NCBI GenBank assembly: GCA_942491115.1
Contig: CALNZV010000004.1
Coordinates: 310,001-374,000, forward strand
Reading direction: 5' to 3'
Length of the DNA: 64,000 nucleotides
Origin: CALNZV01 sp942491115
GTDB taxonomy: Bacteria; Desulfobacterota; Desulfobacteria; Desulfobacterales; UBA5852
This document shows positions 37,382 to 48,498 of this stretch, one piece after another. Position 1 is the first letter of the stretch, and every line of letters starts with the position of its first letter. The position numbers and the translations under genes are program-made. The notes beneath the pieces are model-generated. The model did not search any database and had not been told where the DNA came from. It was given only the letters and a program-made list of their open reading frames with translations.

Positions 37382-40300
37382 TTATCTATAATCCCGTCGC
37401 AACGAGGAAGAAGCGCCATGACCGTTCTCCTTGTTGCTTGACCGCTTTCGCTCGCCGTGACGACTAGAAGTACCCTTGTCGCTGGTCCGATGAGCTCTGC
37501 TTGCGTCGGACGTGGTAGACGTATGCAGCTGATTGATGTAGGAAACTGGACCACGTTGCTTTCGCTGTTGAGACTCTTTCCGTTCGTCTTCCAGCTTTTC
37601 CTTGGCTCGCTGAAGTTTTTTCGTTAATCTATCGCATTCGAATTGCAAATGACGTTGGTTTGCTTCTAGCTCGTCATTGCGACGACTCTCGATTGACGAA
37701 GATCTTCTAGCTTCTTGGATCGCCCGGTCCTTCTTTTCGACAATTCGGGCGATTTCATCTTCCTTGGTTTGATACGCTTGAGCCAAGAGCGACAGCTGCG
37801 AAAACGTTTCCTCGAGATCATCATGCAGCTTAGTGTATGCAACCTTGGTCTCGTTCAAGGCTGCTTGGTTCTCAGACAAGTGGCTACGAGTCGAACTGTG
37901 CTCTCCCTCTACTGTCTGTAAGAGATCCTTTATATTCGTAAGTTCTTCGAGCTGGTCCGAGCATTGTCGTTTTTGATCATCTGTCAAAGCGCGCTGCTGT
38001 TGAAGCTCTTGTCTCGTTGTCTGGAAATTGATTTCAATCTGGCGTAATTCGTCCTTGGCTCGCGCTTCTAGATCCTTGTATTCGCTGATACGATTCTCCG
38101 CCTCCTTTTGCATTTCCTCGACATGCTTGGCTCGTCTCATGCATGCCTCGGCTCGATTCTCGGCAGCGCGTCGTTCTGCTGCATGTACTTCGACAAGCGT
38201 CGTCACCTCGGCTTTTACCTTGCTTCTGGTACGCTGAACGTCTCGATCCAGTACAGTCGCCTGGCGCCTCATTGCTGTTCTGTATTTGTCCCGTTCTGCT
38301 TCTAGATGCTTCACTTGTTCGCGAGCCTCCTCCAACTGTTGCTGAACGTCGAGAAGTTGCTGGGCGTGGTCATTCTTCTCCTGCCGGCACAATAAATCCT
38401 CATCGACAAGTGAAGATACAATCATCATTTCGTTTTCCGTAGAAGATACAGCCAAGAGAGATTGCAAATGAAATAGACGTAGCTTTGTATCGGCAGAAGC
38501 CTGTGGATTGCCATGCAACCGCATTGACGCGACAAAATCGAGAACCGATGTACGAATCCGCGATTTCCAGACGGTTGCCGTACTTTCTGTCGGTTCCAAT
38601 CCACCGTCCGACATGTGTACGAGAATTATGGCGACAATGACGCGAATCGTAATATCGAGACCAGTAGGAGGCTTGGCTTCTTCCTCCAGAGGCGTTTGTT
38701 CCACAAACGAGATTTGACTTTCGTCTAGACGCGACAAGTTGTTGACTGGAGGCGTGTGATGATTCATTTCTTCCATGGACAAACTCAAGTCATTGATGGA
38801 ATCGGAACGAGCCGACATGATTTCAATCATGGATTCAATCTGCTCTGTAAAATTCTCCAATAGACTTTTTCGATTTCCTTCTGGAAACGACGCCAAGAGT
38901 TTGAGTACGTCCAGCATATTCACAATCAAGGGCTGACAAGCTCGCTTCGAAGTTGCATCACTAGTAGCAAGCTTGATTACACCATCAATGAGTTTATCGA
39001 TTGGAAATGCGTCCAGTGAGGCCCACAGTGTTCGTGACAAGTCATCGTGCGTAATTGTATTTCGTCGATCTTTGAGCAATGTCACGAGAAGCGCAGCAGC
39101 AGATGCCGCCAACCCAATGTCCTTCTGTGAGATAAATACGGTAACAACAACAAACTTAGTTACAAACATGTCAATATGTAATCAAAATTTAGTAGAGAGA
39201 TACGCACCTGTTGACAATGATTCATCAAGGACGCCACCAGAGTACGACACGACTCTGTAAGATCACGTCTCGCCAGAATATATCGCAGTGCTTGACGTGC
39301 TGGCAATCGTTGTGTCGAGTGTAAAAAGAGAAGACTTGGTAACTGAGTGGCACCTCTTGTCGCTAGTACAGCATTCCACGACTCTTGGACAAAGTTGGTA
39401 AAGCAATGATCTGGAATGGTTTCTTCTCCCGTGAGACTCCAAATTTGTAATAGGTTGAGTGCACACGGTCGTACATCAGTCGCGACGGGTCCATACGTCC
39501 ACTGTGGTCCACTAGGACTGTTGGAATGAGAAGGAAATGCCACTTTACACACATTGGTGAGTAGTACCGAGTAATTGGGTGGCTCTTGTCCCATTTTCCA
39601 ACGCAACAAGCAAAGTAGTCCGACACAGGACAAGGCAAGTCCTACCGATGCAGGTGAGGATAGCAGACTATCACACAATCGATTCATTTCTTGTTCAAGT
39701 CGGTCTGTAAGTCGCGTGACACTGTCCAAGCTGAGTAGCCACTCCTTGACGTCGTGCTGGAGTAGCAAGGAGAGGAAGGAAACGCTCGCGTTGCAAACAG
39801 TGTCTGGATCGATTGTCGGCAGTCCATCCGACATAGGAGCCATATTGTCAGGACTATAGAATTAAAAATGACGAAGAAAGAGTATTGTTAGTGCTGATAT
39901 ATTGTATTGTAACAAGCAGACACGTATGTCTCTTTTTCATTCTCACCTTGTAATCATCCGCACAGCAACATGTGCCATTTCATTCAGCTTTTGTGGTTCG
40001 ACATGACTATACATCCATAAAGTATCGACAGTCTGCGACGATGAAAACAATCTTAATCGTTCCAGGGCTTCCCAGACTCGAACGACGGCAACAAGGGCAA
40101 GCGGCGACATGTCATCATTTTCTTGCTGTGCAAAGGCTCGTTCCATCAAGTGCGGCAAGTGCTGCTGCACCGCATAAATGACATGATCGTCCATGTCTGC
40201 CTTTGCTAGCAAGTACAAGAGATTATTACTCTTGTTGTTGTTGTTGTTGTTGTGAATGGAAGAAAGGAGTGTTTCTGCCATGCCGACAGTCCATGGCAAG

Positions 40301-40383
40301 GTGCCTCGAGCCATGCGATTCTCAAGCTTGATAATGGCATCGACGGATGGATTGTTCACGACGCATTGTAGCTCATGATCCAT
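37382..40383 (-). CDS. Armadillo-like plus coiled-coil protein, CIP2A-like architecture
   Basis: Three exons (39947-40383, 39208-39853, 37382-39124) join to 941 residues. The first 600 residues are helical and resemble armadillo repeats, without Pro/Gly breaks typical of enzymes. Residues 620-890 are a long coiled coil (QQLEEAREQVKHLEAERDKY, RQELQQQRALTDDQKRQCSD). The tail is Ser/Lys/Arg-rich. An encoded Asn6 run lies in exon 1. This layout matches CIP2A, a PP2A inhibitor, in length and order, but sequence identity was not established. A structural or scaffold protein is the safer call. Confidence 0.6.
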
Positions 40384-40799
40384 GTTAAATCTCTGAATAC
40401 GATTACCTCGCAGTGGAATGAATACTGTAGAATACTCCTTTTATGCCATGAGCATCAACGACATGAACGTTGATGATGATGAGTGTGATGTGACGAGGAT
40501 TCAAAAATGGTCCAAGGACAAATTCAAAAAAGTCCCACTCCTTACCGCGAGTACCCATGAACTGCAGCGTCTGTCCATTGTTTGTTCGTCCGATGTTGCT
40601 GTACACGCTCGTACGCACATCCTTTGAGCTCCATCCAACATCCTATTTTATTTTTCCGTCGCCCATCATTCATGCAACACCACCGAACGACGACCTTGCT
40701 GTCCTCCCATAAGCTCCAAGCCGCCCCATACACCTACTATACACTCTCTGTTTCTATATTTGAACCGATTTAGTCTTTAAAGTCCACTTTCAACAAAAA
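40384..40799. promoter_or_regulatory. Divergent promoter region between coiled-coil and gamma-carbonic anhydrase genes
   Basis: There is no credible gene among the short open frames. The 5' ends of both flanking genes face each other here. No strong conserved motif was found. Confidence 0.35.
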
Positions 40800-41861
40800 A
40801 TGTCGTCGGCATCGTTGTGGATGAGATTTCGGCAAACCCTCGGCAAATCGCTTCGTGAAATGGGCCAAGCCGTGGATCGAGTGGGAGTTCGGGGAGAACA
40901 AATTGTTCATGGACGTAAACGACTGGTGGGGGATGATCCACACCTCTTTGATGATTTTCTATCACGGCATCGACACATGATGCCACTGTTGGAACGAGGT
41001 ACTCCTCGTGTCGACGATCATGTCGCCTATCTGGCACCCTGTTCCACCTTGATTGGAAGTGTCCGAATAGGACCTGGATCGTCCGTTTGGTACAAGGCGA
41101 TTTTGAGAGCGGATGTGTGTGAAAATGCCTATAATGATGATGTGGAACCGTGGAAACTAAATGAACAACGATTTCAGGATGGTTCTGCCTCTGTTGGAGG
41201 AGCCATTTATATTGGATCCGACTCGAATGTTCAAGATGCATGCGTCATTACCGCACGGCAAAATCATACAGTGATTGGAAATGGTGTTACCATCGGACAT
41301 TTGGCTCAGATTCATTCTGCTACAGTCCATGACCACTGTCTGATTGGCATGGGAAGTATTCTCCTAGAGGGAAGTGTCGTAGAGGAGGAAGCCTTTGTAG
41401 CTGCAGGTGCAGTGGTGCAGCCCAATACAGTTGTTTCATCTGGTGAATTGTGGGTTGGTAACCCTGCACGAAAGCTACGAGACTTGACTGACCACGAGAG
41501 AGAAAAGTTGCATTACCAAGCATCCGAGGTAAGAGCAGTCATTAGGTGATTCTCGCAATGATGCAGTCATGTGATGAGACTCACAATAGCCTATATTTGT
41601 TGCATTCAATTATAGTATGTAAAGGTCGCGCAAGGACAACGAGGTGTGATGGAACTAGGAGGAAACTTGCCAGACTCTTTGATTGAGCACGCAATGCTTG
41701 CCGCACCAGAAGCAATCGAGGATACTGTAGATAATGAACGCGTCATGGATAGTGCGGAATTGGACCCCACAAGAACGAATGAAGCTGTAAAAGTGAGTGA
41801 GGTGCTAGATGAAGAACAGTTGGAAGTAGAGCAGCCTTTGAAAGCCGCAGGAGGTCAATGA
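40800..41861 (+). CDS. Gamma-class carbonic anhydrase-like protein
   Basis: Exons 40800-41528 and 41616-41861 give 324 residues. The first about 45 residues look like a mitochondrial presequence and linker. The left-handed beta-helix begins at DDHVAYLAPCSTLIGSVRIG. Key positions are visible: Arg in LRADV, the NVQDACVIT turn and the two His in TIGHLAQIHSATVHDH. This is the gamma-carbonic anhydrase/complex I matrix-arm family. The third histidine ligand, usually in NVQDGxVxH, was not matched here (ACVITARQNH), so catalysis is uncertain. The tail of about 60 residues is acidic and not part of the fold. Confidence 0.82.
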
Positions 41862-42129
41862 TGCGACGCAACGATTATCGAGAAGAAACGTCTCGCAAAC
41901 CCTCCTAATACTTTATAGAAACGATGTGAGGAGATGTAACACCTATACTTATGCCTGCACCAGTACTGCAGTAGATATGATATCTAGCTAGAGGGAAAAT
42001 CACTGTCACGAAATAAAGAGCGTCTAAAATGTTAACTTGATAGTGTATATGAGGAGTGCCGGACAGCCGGCCGTCGTATTTTCAGTAGCCGAAGGTATGT
42101 ATAAACGATGCAGAGTTTGTAGATGTAAT

Positions 42130-43529
42130 CTAACTTGATGTCTTTTTCTTTTGTGTCTCCCGTAGAGCATCCTGTTCCAAGTAGAGTGCTTCGTACTTGG
42201 CAGGGAACCACTTCATACTTGACGTCCCACACATGATATCGACCGTTTTCTTTACACGCACAAAGACACTTTCCTGAATATAAGGAACGCCGTGCTTGGC
42301 ACAAATCTCGCGTACCATTGGTGCTGACTTTTGGTAGCTCAACATGCTGAGGTTAGGCCAAAGATGGTGCTCAATTTGATAGTTGAGCCATCCGTGCATA
42401 AAGTCTACAAAGTCAGTTCCCATGGCAAAATCGACGGATGCAAGTACCTGACGCAGGTAAAAGGATCCAGAGAATGGACGGCAGCCATCACGGAAACGGT
42501 ACATGTCTTCGCCTGCGTGGTTCGTCACGACAGCAACAAAGCCATGAACATTGGTCAACATTTCAGCAAGAAACAAGTTCTTGACGGCATTCCAGTACAT
42601 GACATCACCGGAACCAAGAACACGTCCAGCAATCAAGAGAGGAAGCGGAAGAAGGAAAAAGTGAATCAAGAGGTAAGGACCAATGACAATGCTAAAGAAC
42701 TCCCAGGCAGAGTAGAATGGGTTCTCGCCCATGACAATAGTCTTGACAGTGACGGCATCTTCAGGGTTGACGCCTTCTGGGAGCTTTTGTCCTTCGCGTC
42801 GGAGCTTGGCAAGCTTGAGCTCCTTGTAGGTGTTTGGTGAATAGTAGAACCACTTCCAAGTGGTCATGAAGAAAGCAACGATTCCGTACTTGACGAGAAG
42901 TGGAGCCTTCATGTCTCTCAAGAACGACACGTTGTTCTCTACCAGATCAGGGTCGTGAACCTCCGAAAGATTGTAATGATGACGGTTGTTATGTTCTACG
43001 TTCCATGCTCTGTAAGAATGGGGTGGATTAGTATAAGACATGAGATTCAACGATGCGCGAGAGATTCAAACAACGAGAGTCACTCCAGTTTCAGACATCT
43101 TGAACGATATTACAAAACTTACTCAGGCATCATCCAGTCAAGCCAGTCACACATTCTTCTCCAGAGAGATCCGAGAGCAAACTTGAAACGACTCCATCGT
43201 TTAAGATTTGGATGGCAGTTTTGGAATCCTCCGTGGCATGTATGATGAGCAATGATGGTCCATCTTGAAAACGTCCACGTCGACAGAGCTACGATTGCAA
43301 CGAGATTCACACTGTGGCCCATGGTCATGAATCCGATGGCCGCACATAGATTGCTCCACCCGATAATCTTATTCAGGTGCCGGACATCATCTTCACCTTG
43401 TTCACTTTCCAACTTTTTGCCAAGCGCATGAATATCGGCAGTAAACGCGTCGAGGTCAAAGGTCTCGATCCATTCTTCGCCTTCATTGAGATCAGCGGGG
43501 CGGCTATGAGCAGTGGCAGTTCGGCACAT
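42130..43529 (-). CDS. Membrane fatty-acid desaturase
   Basis: Exons 43123-43529 and 42130-43009 give 428 residues. Three His boxes of the fatty-acid desaturase superfamily are present: HHTCHGG (box 1), HNNRHH (box 2) and QIEHH (box 3), which coordinate the di-iron centre. The Gln in box 3 is shared with front-end desaturases, but no cytochrome b5 domain is seen. There are four membrane stretches. It acts in the ER or plastid envelope on acyl-lipids; regioselectivity is not inferable. The start at 43529 (MCRTATAHS) is chosen over upstream ones because the longer N-terminus overlaps the divergent promoter. Confidence 0.85.
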
Positions 43530-43704
43530 GATTGAAGAGAGTAAGTTGGATTTGTGTGCTAGTGGTCGGAGGATACGAAACAAGCTGCTTCTCTCTGTCC
43601 ACGTCGGTCTTTGAAAATTGTGGTGGTGGTGGCGTGATGCGACGACGCGAGTTGGGCGCACCTCACTGCCACGGCATTGAAGAATCTTTAGCTTTTTATC
43701 AATA

Positions 43705-43718
43705 CGTAGAATTCTACG
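43705..43718. promoter_or_regulatory. 14-bp perfect palindrome, second copy
   Basis: CGTAGAATTCTACG lies between the divergent desaturase (start 43529) and oxygenase (start near 43786) genes. It is identical to 35064-35077. Confidence 0.5.
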
Positions 43719-43785
43719 CGACCGGCTGGCTCGCATCGTCGATAAATGACGTCACTTTTTGTGCCGACGCCGAACAAAAAAGTTG

Positions 43786-44637
43786 ATGCCGTCATCGATT
43801 TTGTCATTGGTCGGCATTTGCTTCGATTATGGCATGGAACATGACAATGGCGACTCCTTTCCTGTTTGCGAGACGGTATCTGAGGCTGTAGATTTCATTC
43901 TGAAGCACTCTTTTGCCATCCATCGTGTTGACAAGGATACCGCAAATGCCATTTCAGAAGCATGGCAAGAGGGGCGACGCTTCTTTGATTCATCTCAAAA
44001 GTCGTTGTTTCATCGCGTCGTCAATGGTCACTTGCATGGTTTCCACGTCCCATCTGACGCGAAAACGCTCTTTCGGTCGTTTTGCGGCTCTTTGATGCAG
44101 CCATGGCCGAGCAATCAGTTTCAGCGCGCGTCCGAGCAGGTAGCAGACAAACTTCATAAACTGTTGCTTGATTGTCACGATGAAATGGAAAGAACCAAGC
44201 CGTCTATTACAGAAAAGGACGAAGAATCGAACTTTAAACGACTGAAAATGACGAGCTCATCATTGGATATCCCAAGCAACGCGTTGGAAGCAGACACCTG
44301 TCCTCTGGACTACTTTCTCTATCACAACAAGCATAATGCAATCAACTGCAGTGAACATGTTGATCGAGGAATCTTGATTTGTGTATGCTTAACCACTGTT
44401 CTTGGCTTGGAGGTGCTTCCGCGAGATTCGCACACATTCACGTGTCCCGAGATTCAAACACACAATGCAAAGTTGTATCGCGAACGACAAGCTTGCACGG
44501 ACCTCGTCTGTATCATGGCTGGTGACCAACTGAAATACATAAACCCAGAAGCAACGGCGTGCGTTCATCGAGTCCGATATGAATTGATGCAGTCGCGTCT
44601 ATCCATCACGTATGAGCTTCGAGCGAAAACGACGTAA
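43786..44637 (+). CDS. 2-oxoglutarate/Fe(II)-dependent dioxygenase-like protein
   Basis: This protein is about 283 residues from an ATG at 43786 (an upstream in-frame ATG at 43759 adds nine). The C-terminal region resembles isopenicillin-N-synthase-like dioxygenases: HxD in NCSEHVDRG, the distal His in TACVHRVRYE and the 2-oxoglutarate-binding Arg in SRLSITYELR. The N-terminus is helical and includes an AWQEGRRFFD stretch. The substrate is unknown. It shares a divergent promoter with the desaturase gene. Confidence 0.65.
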   Translation: MPSSILSLVGICFDYGMEHDNGDSFPVCETVSEAVDFILKHSFAIHRVDKDTANAISEAWQEGRRFFDSSQKSLFHRVVNGHLHGFHVPSDAKTLFRSFCGSLMQPWPSNQFQRASEQVADKLHKLLLDCHDEMERTKPSITEKDEESNFKRLKMTSSSLDIPSNALEADTCPLDYFLYHNKHNAINCSEHVDRGILICVCLTTVLGLEVLPRDSHTFTCPEIQTHNAKLYRERQACTDLVCIMAGDQLKYINPEATACVHRVRYELMQSRLSITYELRAKTT

Positions 44638-45010
44638 TCATATGCTGCAAAACAGTTGCTTACGCGTACTGTCGCTCTTATGGGAACTACTTTTACTCGA
44701 ATAGTCTAGACATTGCTCCTTTACAAAACTTTTCTATCTGCCTTTGTTGACATACATAGAGACTGCTTCTAGCTATGGACCATACGTAGGCGATAGATAC
44801 CGGTATCCATCAGAGAAAATATCAATATGACTTTGCAGTCATCTTCATTCACGGCGATGATGCGAGCGACGATGTGTTGTGCTTCAACAAAAGCAGCGCC
44901 GCAAGAATGAAAGGAGACGCGGAACAACGCGGATAGTAGTGTGCTTTGGCCTTTTTCAGTCATCAATATATCACAGTACTCGAGGAAAGTTTATTAAAAC
45001 AAAAAAGAGC
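44638..45010. other. Intergenic, no gene seen
   Basis: This is about 370 bases with short open frames only. One CTAGCTA motif lies at about 44770. The 3' end of the oxygenase and the start of the small membrane protein flank it. Confidence 0.35.
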
Positions 45011-45427
45011 ATGTTTGCCGTTTGCGTATTTCGCCGCTTTGGTCTCGCCGTCCCAGTCACTCTTCTTTTGGTGGGGTTTCTGCTGCAAGTCACCTTGGAT
45101 CACAAACATGGCGATGGATATTATTCCAAGCATTCTTGGACGATTGGTCTCAGTCTCTTCTTGACGGGTATTATTACGGGAATTATTTCGTGCATTGTCG
45201 ATCCTCCTTCCACGGCTAGTTCCGGCTACTCGTCCCTTTTGGAACTGAGCTCCGACAAAATCCAAGAGGCCGGCAGTAACGCGAGAGAGACGTTGGATCA
45301 TTTTCTCACGGAAAATTCAGAAGAAGACCAGTTTTGCTACATTCCATTGAATCGATGCTCATTGGCGCTCACTGTACTTGGCCTCGTCCTAATCTGCCTG
45401 GACCCGTTTCTATCACAAGATGGATGA
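45011..45427 (+). CDS. Small multi-pass membrane protein
   Basis: This is a 138-residue protein with three hydrophobic helices: residues 11-28, a SLFLTGIITGIISCI helix, and a C-terminal LALTVLGLVLICLD. Between helices two and three is an acidic loop. The sequence FCYIPLNRCSLALTVLGL resembles a short motif seen in some bacterial small membrane proteins (FFFIPxxYW), which is a weak hint. The start at 45011 follows an in-frame stop region. The function is unknown. Confidence 0.6.
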   Translation: MFAVCVFRRFGLAVPVTLLLVGFLLQVTLDHKHGDGYYSKHSWTIGLSLFLTGIITGIISCIVDPPSTASSGYSSLLELSSDKIQEAGSNARETLDHFLTENSEEDQFCYIPLNRCSLALTVLGLVLICLDPFLSQDG

Positions 45428-45993
45428 GTTCATTTTGTTTCAATCATATTCTATTGGTGTTAACAATAGATTGAATGTGTATATATCATTTCAGAGTAGT
45501 GTTGGCGCAGTTGCGCAGTTGCGAAAGCATTCCAGCTCCTTCGAACGATGCCCGTAGTAGAAAGCTCACTCGGAAGCTCATTCTGCACCTGACCACCATT
45601 TCCAGGCTGTAACTCAGTCCCAGTCTTTCCTTATTCCGTCTCTAGTGATTGCCTGCACTAAGTCGTTTTTGTCGATGTTGCTTACGCTTTTCTCGATGAC
45701 TCGCGAAAGACAGCCAACGTGAATTGGTCTACTGCGCAGTCGAGCGCCCTGAGCTTTACTTTCTAGATTTAGTTGTCGTTAAATAGCATGTAATAGTGGA
45801 TTCTTCTGTAGTTCACGTTGACCTATCTACTTAAGCTACAGTATCTACTTCAGGCGATATACTATATGACCATTGATAAAAATAACATGTGAAAAGTCAT
45901 CTGTGGCCGTCGTCTCGTCGCAAATCACCTTGCGATGCATCTTATTACCGTAGGTGTAATTAACAATTAACAGCAAATGCACACTTTCTTATC
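45428..45993. other. Intergenic, includes the duplicated UCH upstream region
   Basis: There is no gene up to 45993. From about 45930 the sequence matches the upstream region of the intact UCH gene at 47429 (ttgcgatgcatctt, then ggtgtaatt and taacagcaaat), so the promoter was duplicated with the truncated ORF. Confidence 0.6.
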
Positions 45994-46092
45994 ATGACTG
46001 AAGTAGCAGAAGAAGAAAAGAAGTTTCAGTGGCCTCCACTCGAGAGCAATCCTGAAGTTTTTATCGACTACATGCATCGAATTGGCTACTAG
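45994..46092 (+). pseudogene. Truncated copy of the UCH gene, 32 codons
   Basis: The sequence reads MTEVAEEEKKFQWPPLESNP, then the next residues nearly as in the intact UCH at 47478, and ends after HRIGY at a TAG. The homology stops exactly before the TACTAGGATATAGG sequence. About ten differences separate the two copies over 100 bases. It lacks the catalytic Gln, Cys, His and Asp. It lies on the same strand, about 1.5 kb upstream of the intact gene. Confidence 0.8.
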
Positions 46093-46245
46093 GATATAGG
46101 ATAGCATTTAATGAAAACACAAATGGAATCACTACTACATCTAGTAGTTCAATTGTTAAATCTTAATGTAGCTAATCTTGTTGTCCATCTTTAGCTTGTT
46201 GACATGAATCATATTACTACTGCTTTTGTATTTATAAATACTTAA

Positions 46246-47333
46246 TTAAACATCAAACAGTGGAGATCCGTTCTCCATCTGATATTGGACAATGACACAT
46301 ACTGCTTCGAAACAGATATGGTGCTTCTTAATTCCATGACGGAATCGCTCCGACAGACATTTGAAATTCTTGATTTTACCATTGAATGTCTCATGACGAG
46401 CTCTAGCGCGACTTTTGAATAGACGCAATTCTGGCGAGTCATGTGAGTTTGGGGTGCTGATAGTATTGGGCTCACCACGGTATCCGTTATCTCCTATGGC
46501 TCTTTTACCTGCCGGGATCTTTTTCTTCAATTTCTTTTTGTATACGGACATGTCATGCTTGGACGCCGGTTTCGGTCCATTCATCCAAACTAGCTTGTTT
46601 TCATATACTGATATGCCAAGCTCATACGTCAAGCCCGCCTGTTTGTGTTTATGAGAGTAATACTTGGGATTCTTTGAAAGTGTCGGATGAATGGGTTCGT
46701 TGGTAGTGCAATGTACACCATCAACAGAAACGAGAAAGACAGGAGTGTCGTTGTCGTGCAGCAAAGGATGTCCGTCATTCCAGCTTTCTGGCCAGACAAT
46801 CTTTTGTTTCTTAAGAGCTTGTATCTTTTTGGCATAAAACCATCCCCACTTACGAACTGTCTTCTCAGATACTTTGAAGGGGCCACTCCTCACTTCCTCC
46901 GACGATAGCACTTTAGGAAATTCATTGCTATCAAAAGTTTCTCGACGGATATTTTCTTCGAATCAACCCGAGCCTCTCTAATGTGAGTTGTTTGAAGATC
47001 CTCAATAATGTCGACATATACGACTGGATTCGATCCATACAATGCCCTGAACCGCCTCAAACACGTCTCTCGCTTCACCCTTTGCTGCTGTCGCCGATAG
47101 TCGAATCCACCAATTTCAAGTCCTTCCCGTAGAATCTCATCTGGAGAAGCAATGATCATTGTGAATGGCTTTGTCTTTTGTTGTCCCTTATGCTTATTTT
47201 GTGGCCCTTTAGTGTTGGCGCGCCCAAAAATGTATGTGATGTTATGCGATGAATGCTGATGGAATTCAAAGCAGCCGTGATGGATTGCCACTCGTCGTCT
47301 GCTGACATGATGAAGAGCAAGAAATTTTGTCAC
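46246..47333 (-). mobile_element. DDE transposon ORF, frameshifted
   Basis: Two overlapping minus-strand frames (46890-47333 and 46246-46911) together encode a transposase: the first has IIASPDEILREGLEIGGFDY and a DIIEDLQTTHIREARV helical region, ending LLIAMNFLKCY; the second continues SEEVRSGPFKVSEKTVRKWG. The catalytic acidic residues are Asp in SVDGVHCTT, Asp in AIGDNGYRGEP and Glu in RHETFNGKIK. The fold matches the DDE_Tnp_4/Harbinger-like group common in stramenopiles. One base indel near 46,900 would restore the frame, so the copy is either inactive or contains a sequencing error. Terminal inverted repeats were not identified. Confidence 0.75.
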
Positions 47334-47477
47334 TGAGATCCGGGTCTTTTCATTTGATCGAACCGGGACTCCTTTTACAACAACGGTATCATACCCGGCG
47401 CGGGGCGCGGTCCATCACCATCCATTGGTTGCGATGCATCTTGGTGTAATTAACAGCAAATAGATACTCTATATATC

Positions 47478-48167
47478 ATGACTGAAGTAGCAGAGGAAGA
47501 AAAGAAGTTTCAGTGGCCTCCACTTGAAAGCAATCCTGAGATTTTCACCGACTATATGCATCGAATTGGCCTTTCGCCGATCTGTGCCATTGGCGAAGTG
47601 TTTGGCTTTGATGAAGACCTCTTGGCCTTCCTTCCTCAACCAATCTATGGTGTTATTGTCGCCTTTGAACGTCTCAAGAATGATCGAGACAAGGGAAGTG
47701 CAGAACATATCTCCAAAGTACAATTCTATATGGATCAGACGGGTTCCCTCGACAATGCGTGTGGCATTATCGCCTGTCTTCACGCGTCGCTCAATGCGCC
47801 AGTCGACATTTTACCCGACTCTGTACTTGATCAATTTCAAAAGGAGAATGCAGACAAAACTCCTGCCGAGACATGTGTCTCACTTGAACAAAATGATGGG
47901 TTTAAGAACATTCACAAGAATTTTTCGGCCAAGGGACAATCAGAGGCAATTACGAGCAATCAAGACAAGGTAAAGCATCACTTTGTTGCCTTTGTCGTTG
48001 TGAATGGAAAGCTTATTGAACTAGATGGAACGAAAAAGGGCCCCAACGTCATTGGTGACTGTGAAGATGTTCTGCGAGGATCCATTGCTGAAATCCAAAA
48101 GCGACTTGCAGGAAAAGAAATTTCTGACCAGCTTTCCATGATGACTTTGAATGCTGCCGCCTTTTAA
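47478..48167 (+). CDS. Ubiquitin C-terminal hydrolase, UCH-L3 type
   Basis: This is a 229-residue single-exon enzyme. The catalytic quartet is visible: Gln87 in MDQTGSLDNAC, Cys95, His168 in VKHHFVAFVVV, and Asp183 in LIELDGTKKGP. The spacing matches human UCH-L3 (Cys95, His169, Asp184). The enzyme removes small adducts from the ubiquitin or Nedd8 C-terminus in the cytosol. The first 33 residues are duplicated upstream (45994-46092). Confidence 0.93.
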   Translation: MTEVAEEEKKFQWPPLESNPEIFTDYMHRIGLSPICAIGEVFGFDEDLLAFLPQPIYGVIVAFERLKNDRDKGSAEHISKVQFYMDQTGSLDNACGIIACLHASLNAPVDILPDSVLDQFQKENADKTPAETCVSLEQNDGFKNIHKNFSAKGQSEAITSNQDKVKHHFVAFVVVNGKLIELDGTKKGPNVIGDCEDVLRGSIAEIQKRLAGKEISDQLSMMTLNAAAF

Positions 48168-48498
48168 GGTTCAATCGAAACAAGGCTCAATGGTTTTGTT
48201 CAAGAATAGAGAGTACTCGGGAAAACGACAAATCTATAGCGATTCATGTTCAGCTAGCTACTCGTATGCAACAACATTCTTCAATTTATATTGCGATATT
48301 TCGTCAACGATCCTGGGCAATTGTAAGTGTACTATGAAATCATGTTCGTCATATTGCATGGAAATATTGCTGTCTCAAACGATACTGTTGCAACCGTCGA
48401 TCCACGATTCAGATGCTGCCATCTAGTCGAGTCGTGTGTGATGGCATGACTGAAATGACGACGACGACGCTATTCATACATCTTGAAATGCAAAGACA
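48168..48498. other. Intergenic, no gene seen
   Basis: This 330-base stretch contains a CAGCTAGCTACT motif at about 48252 and no open frame with coding signal. It is likely the 3' UTR of UCH and promoter of the LRR gene. Confidence 0.35.
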
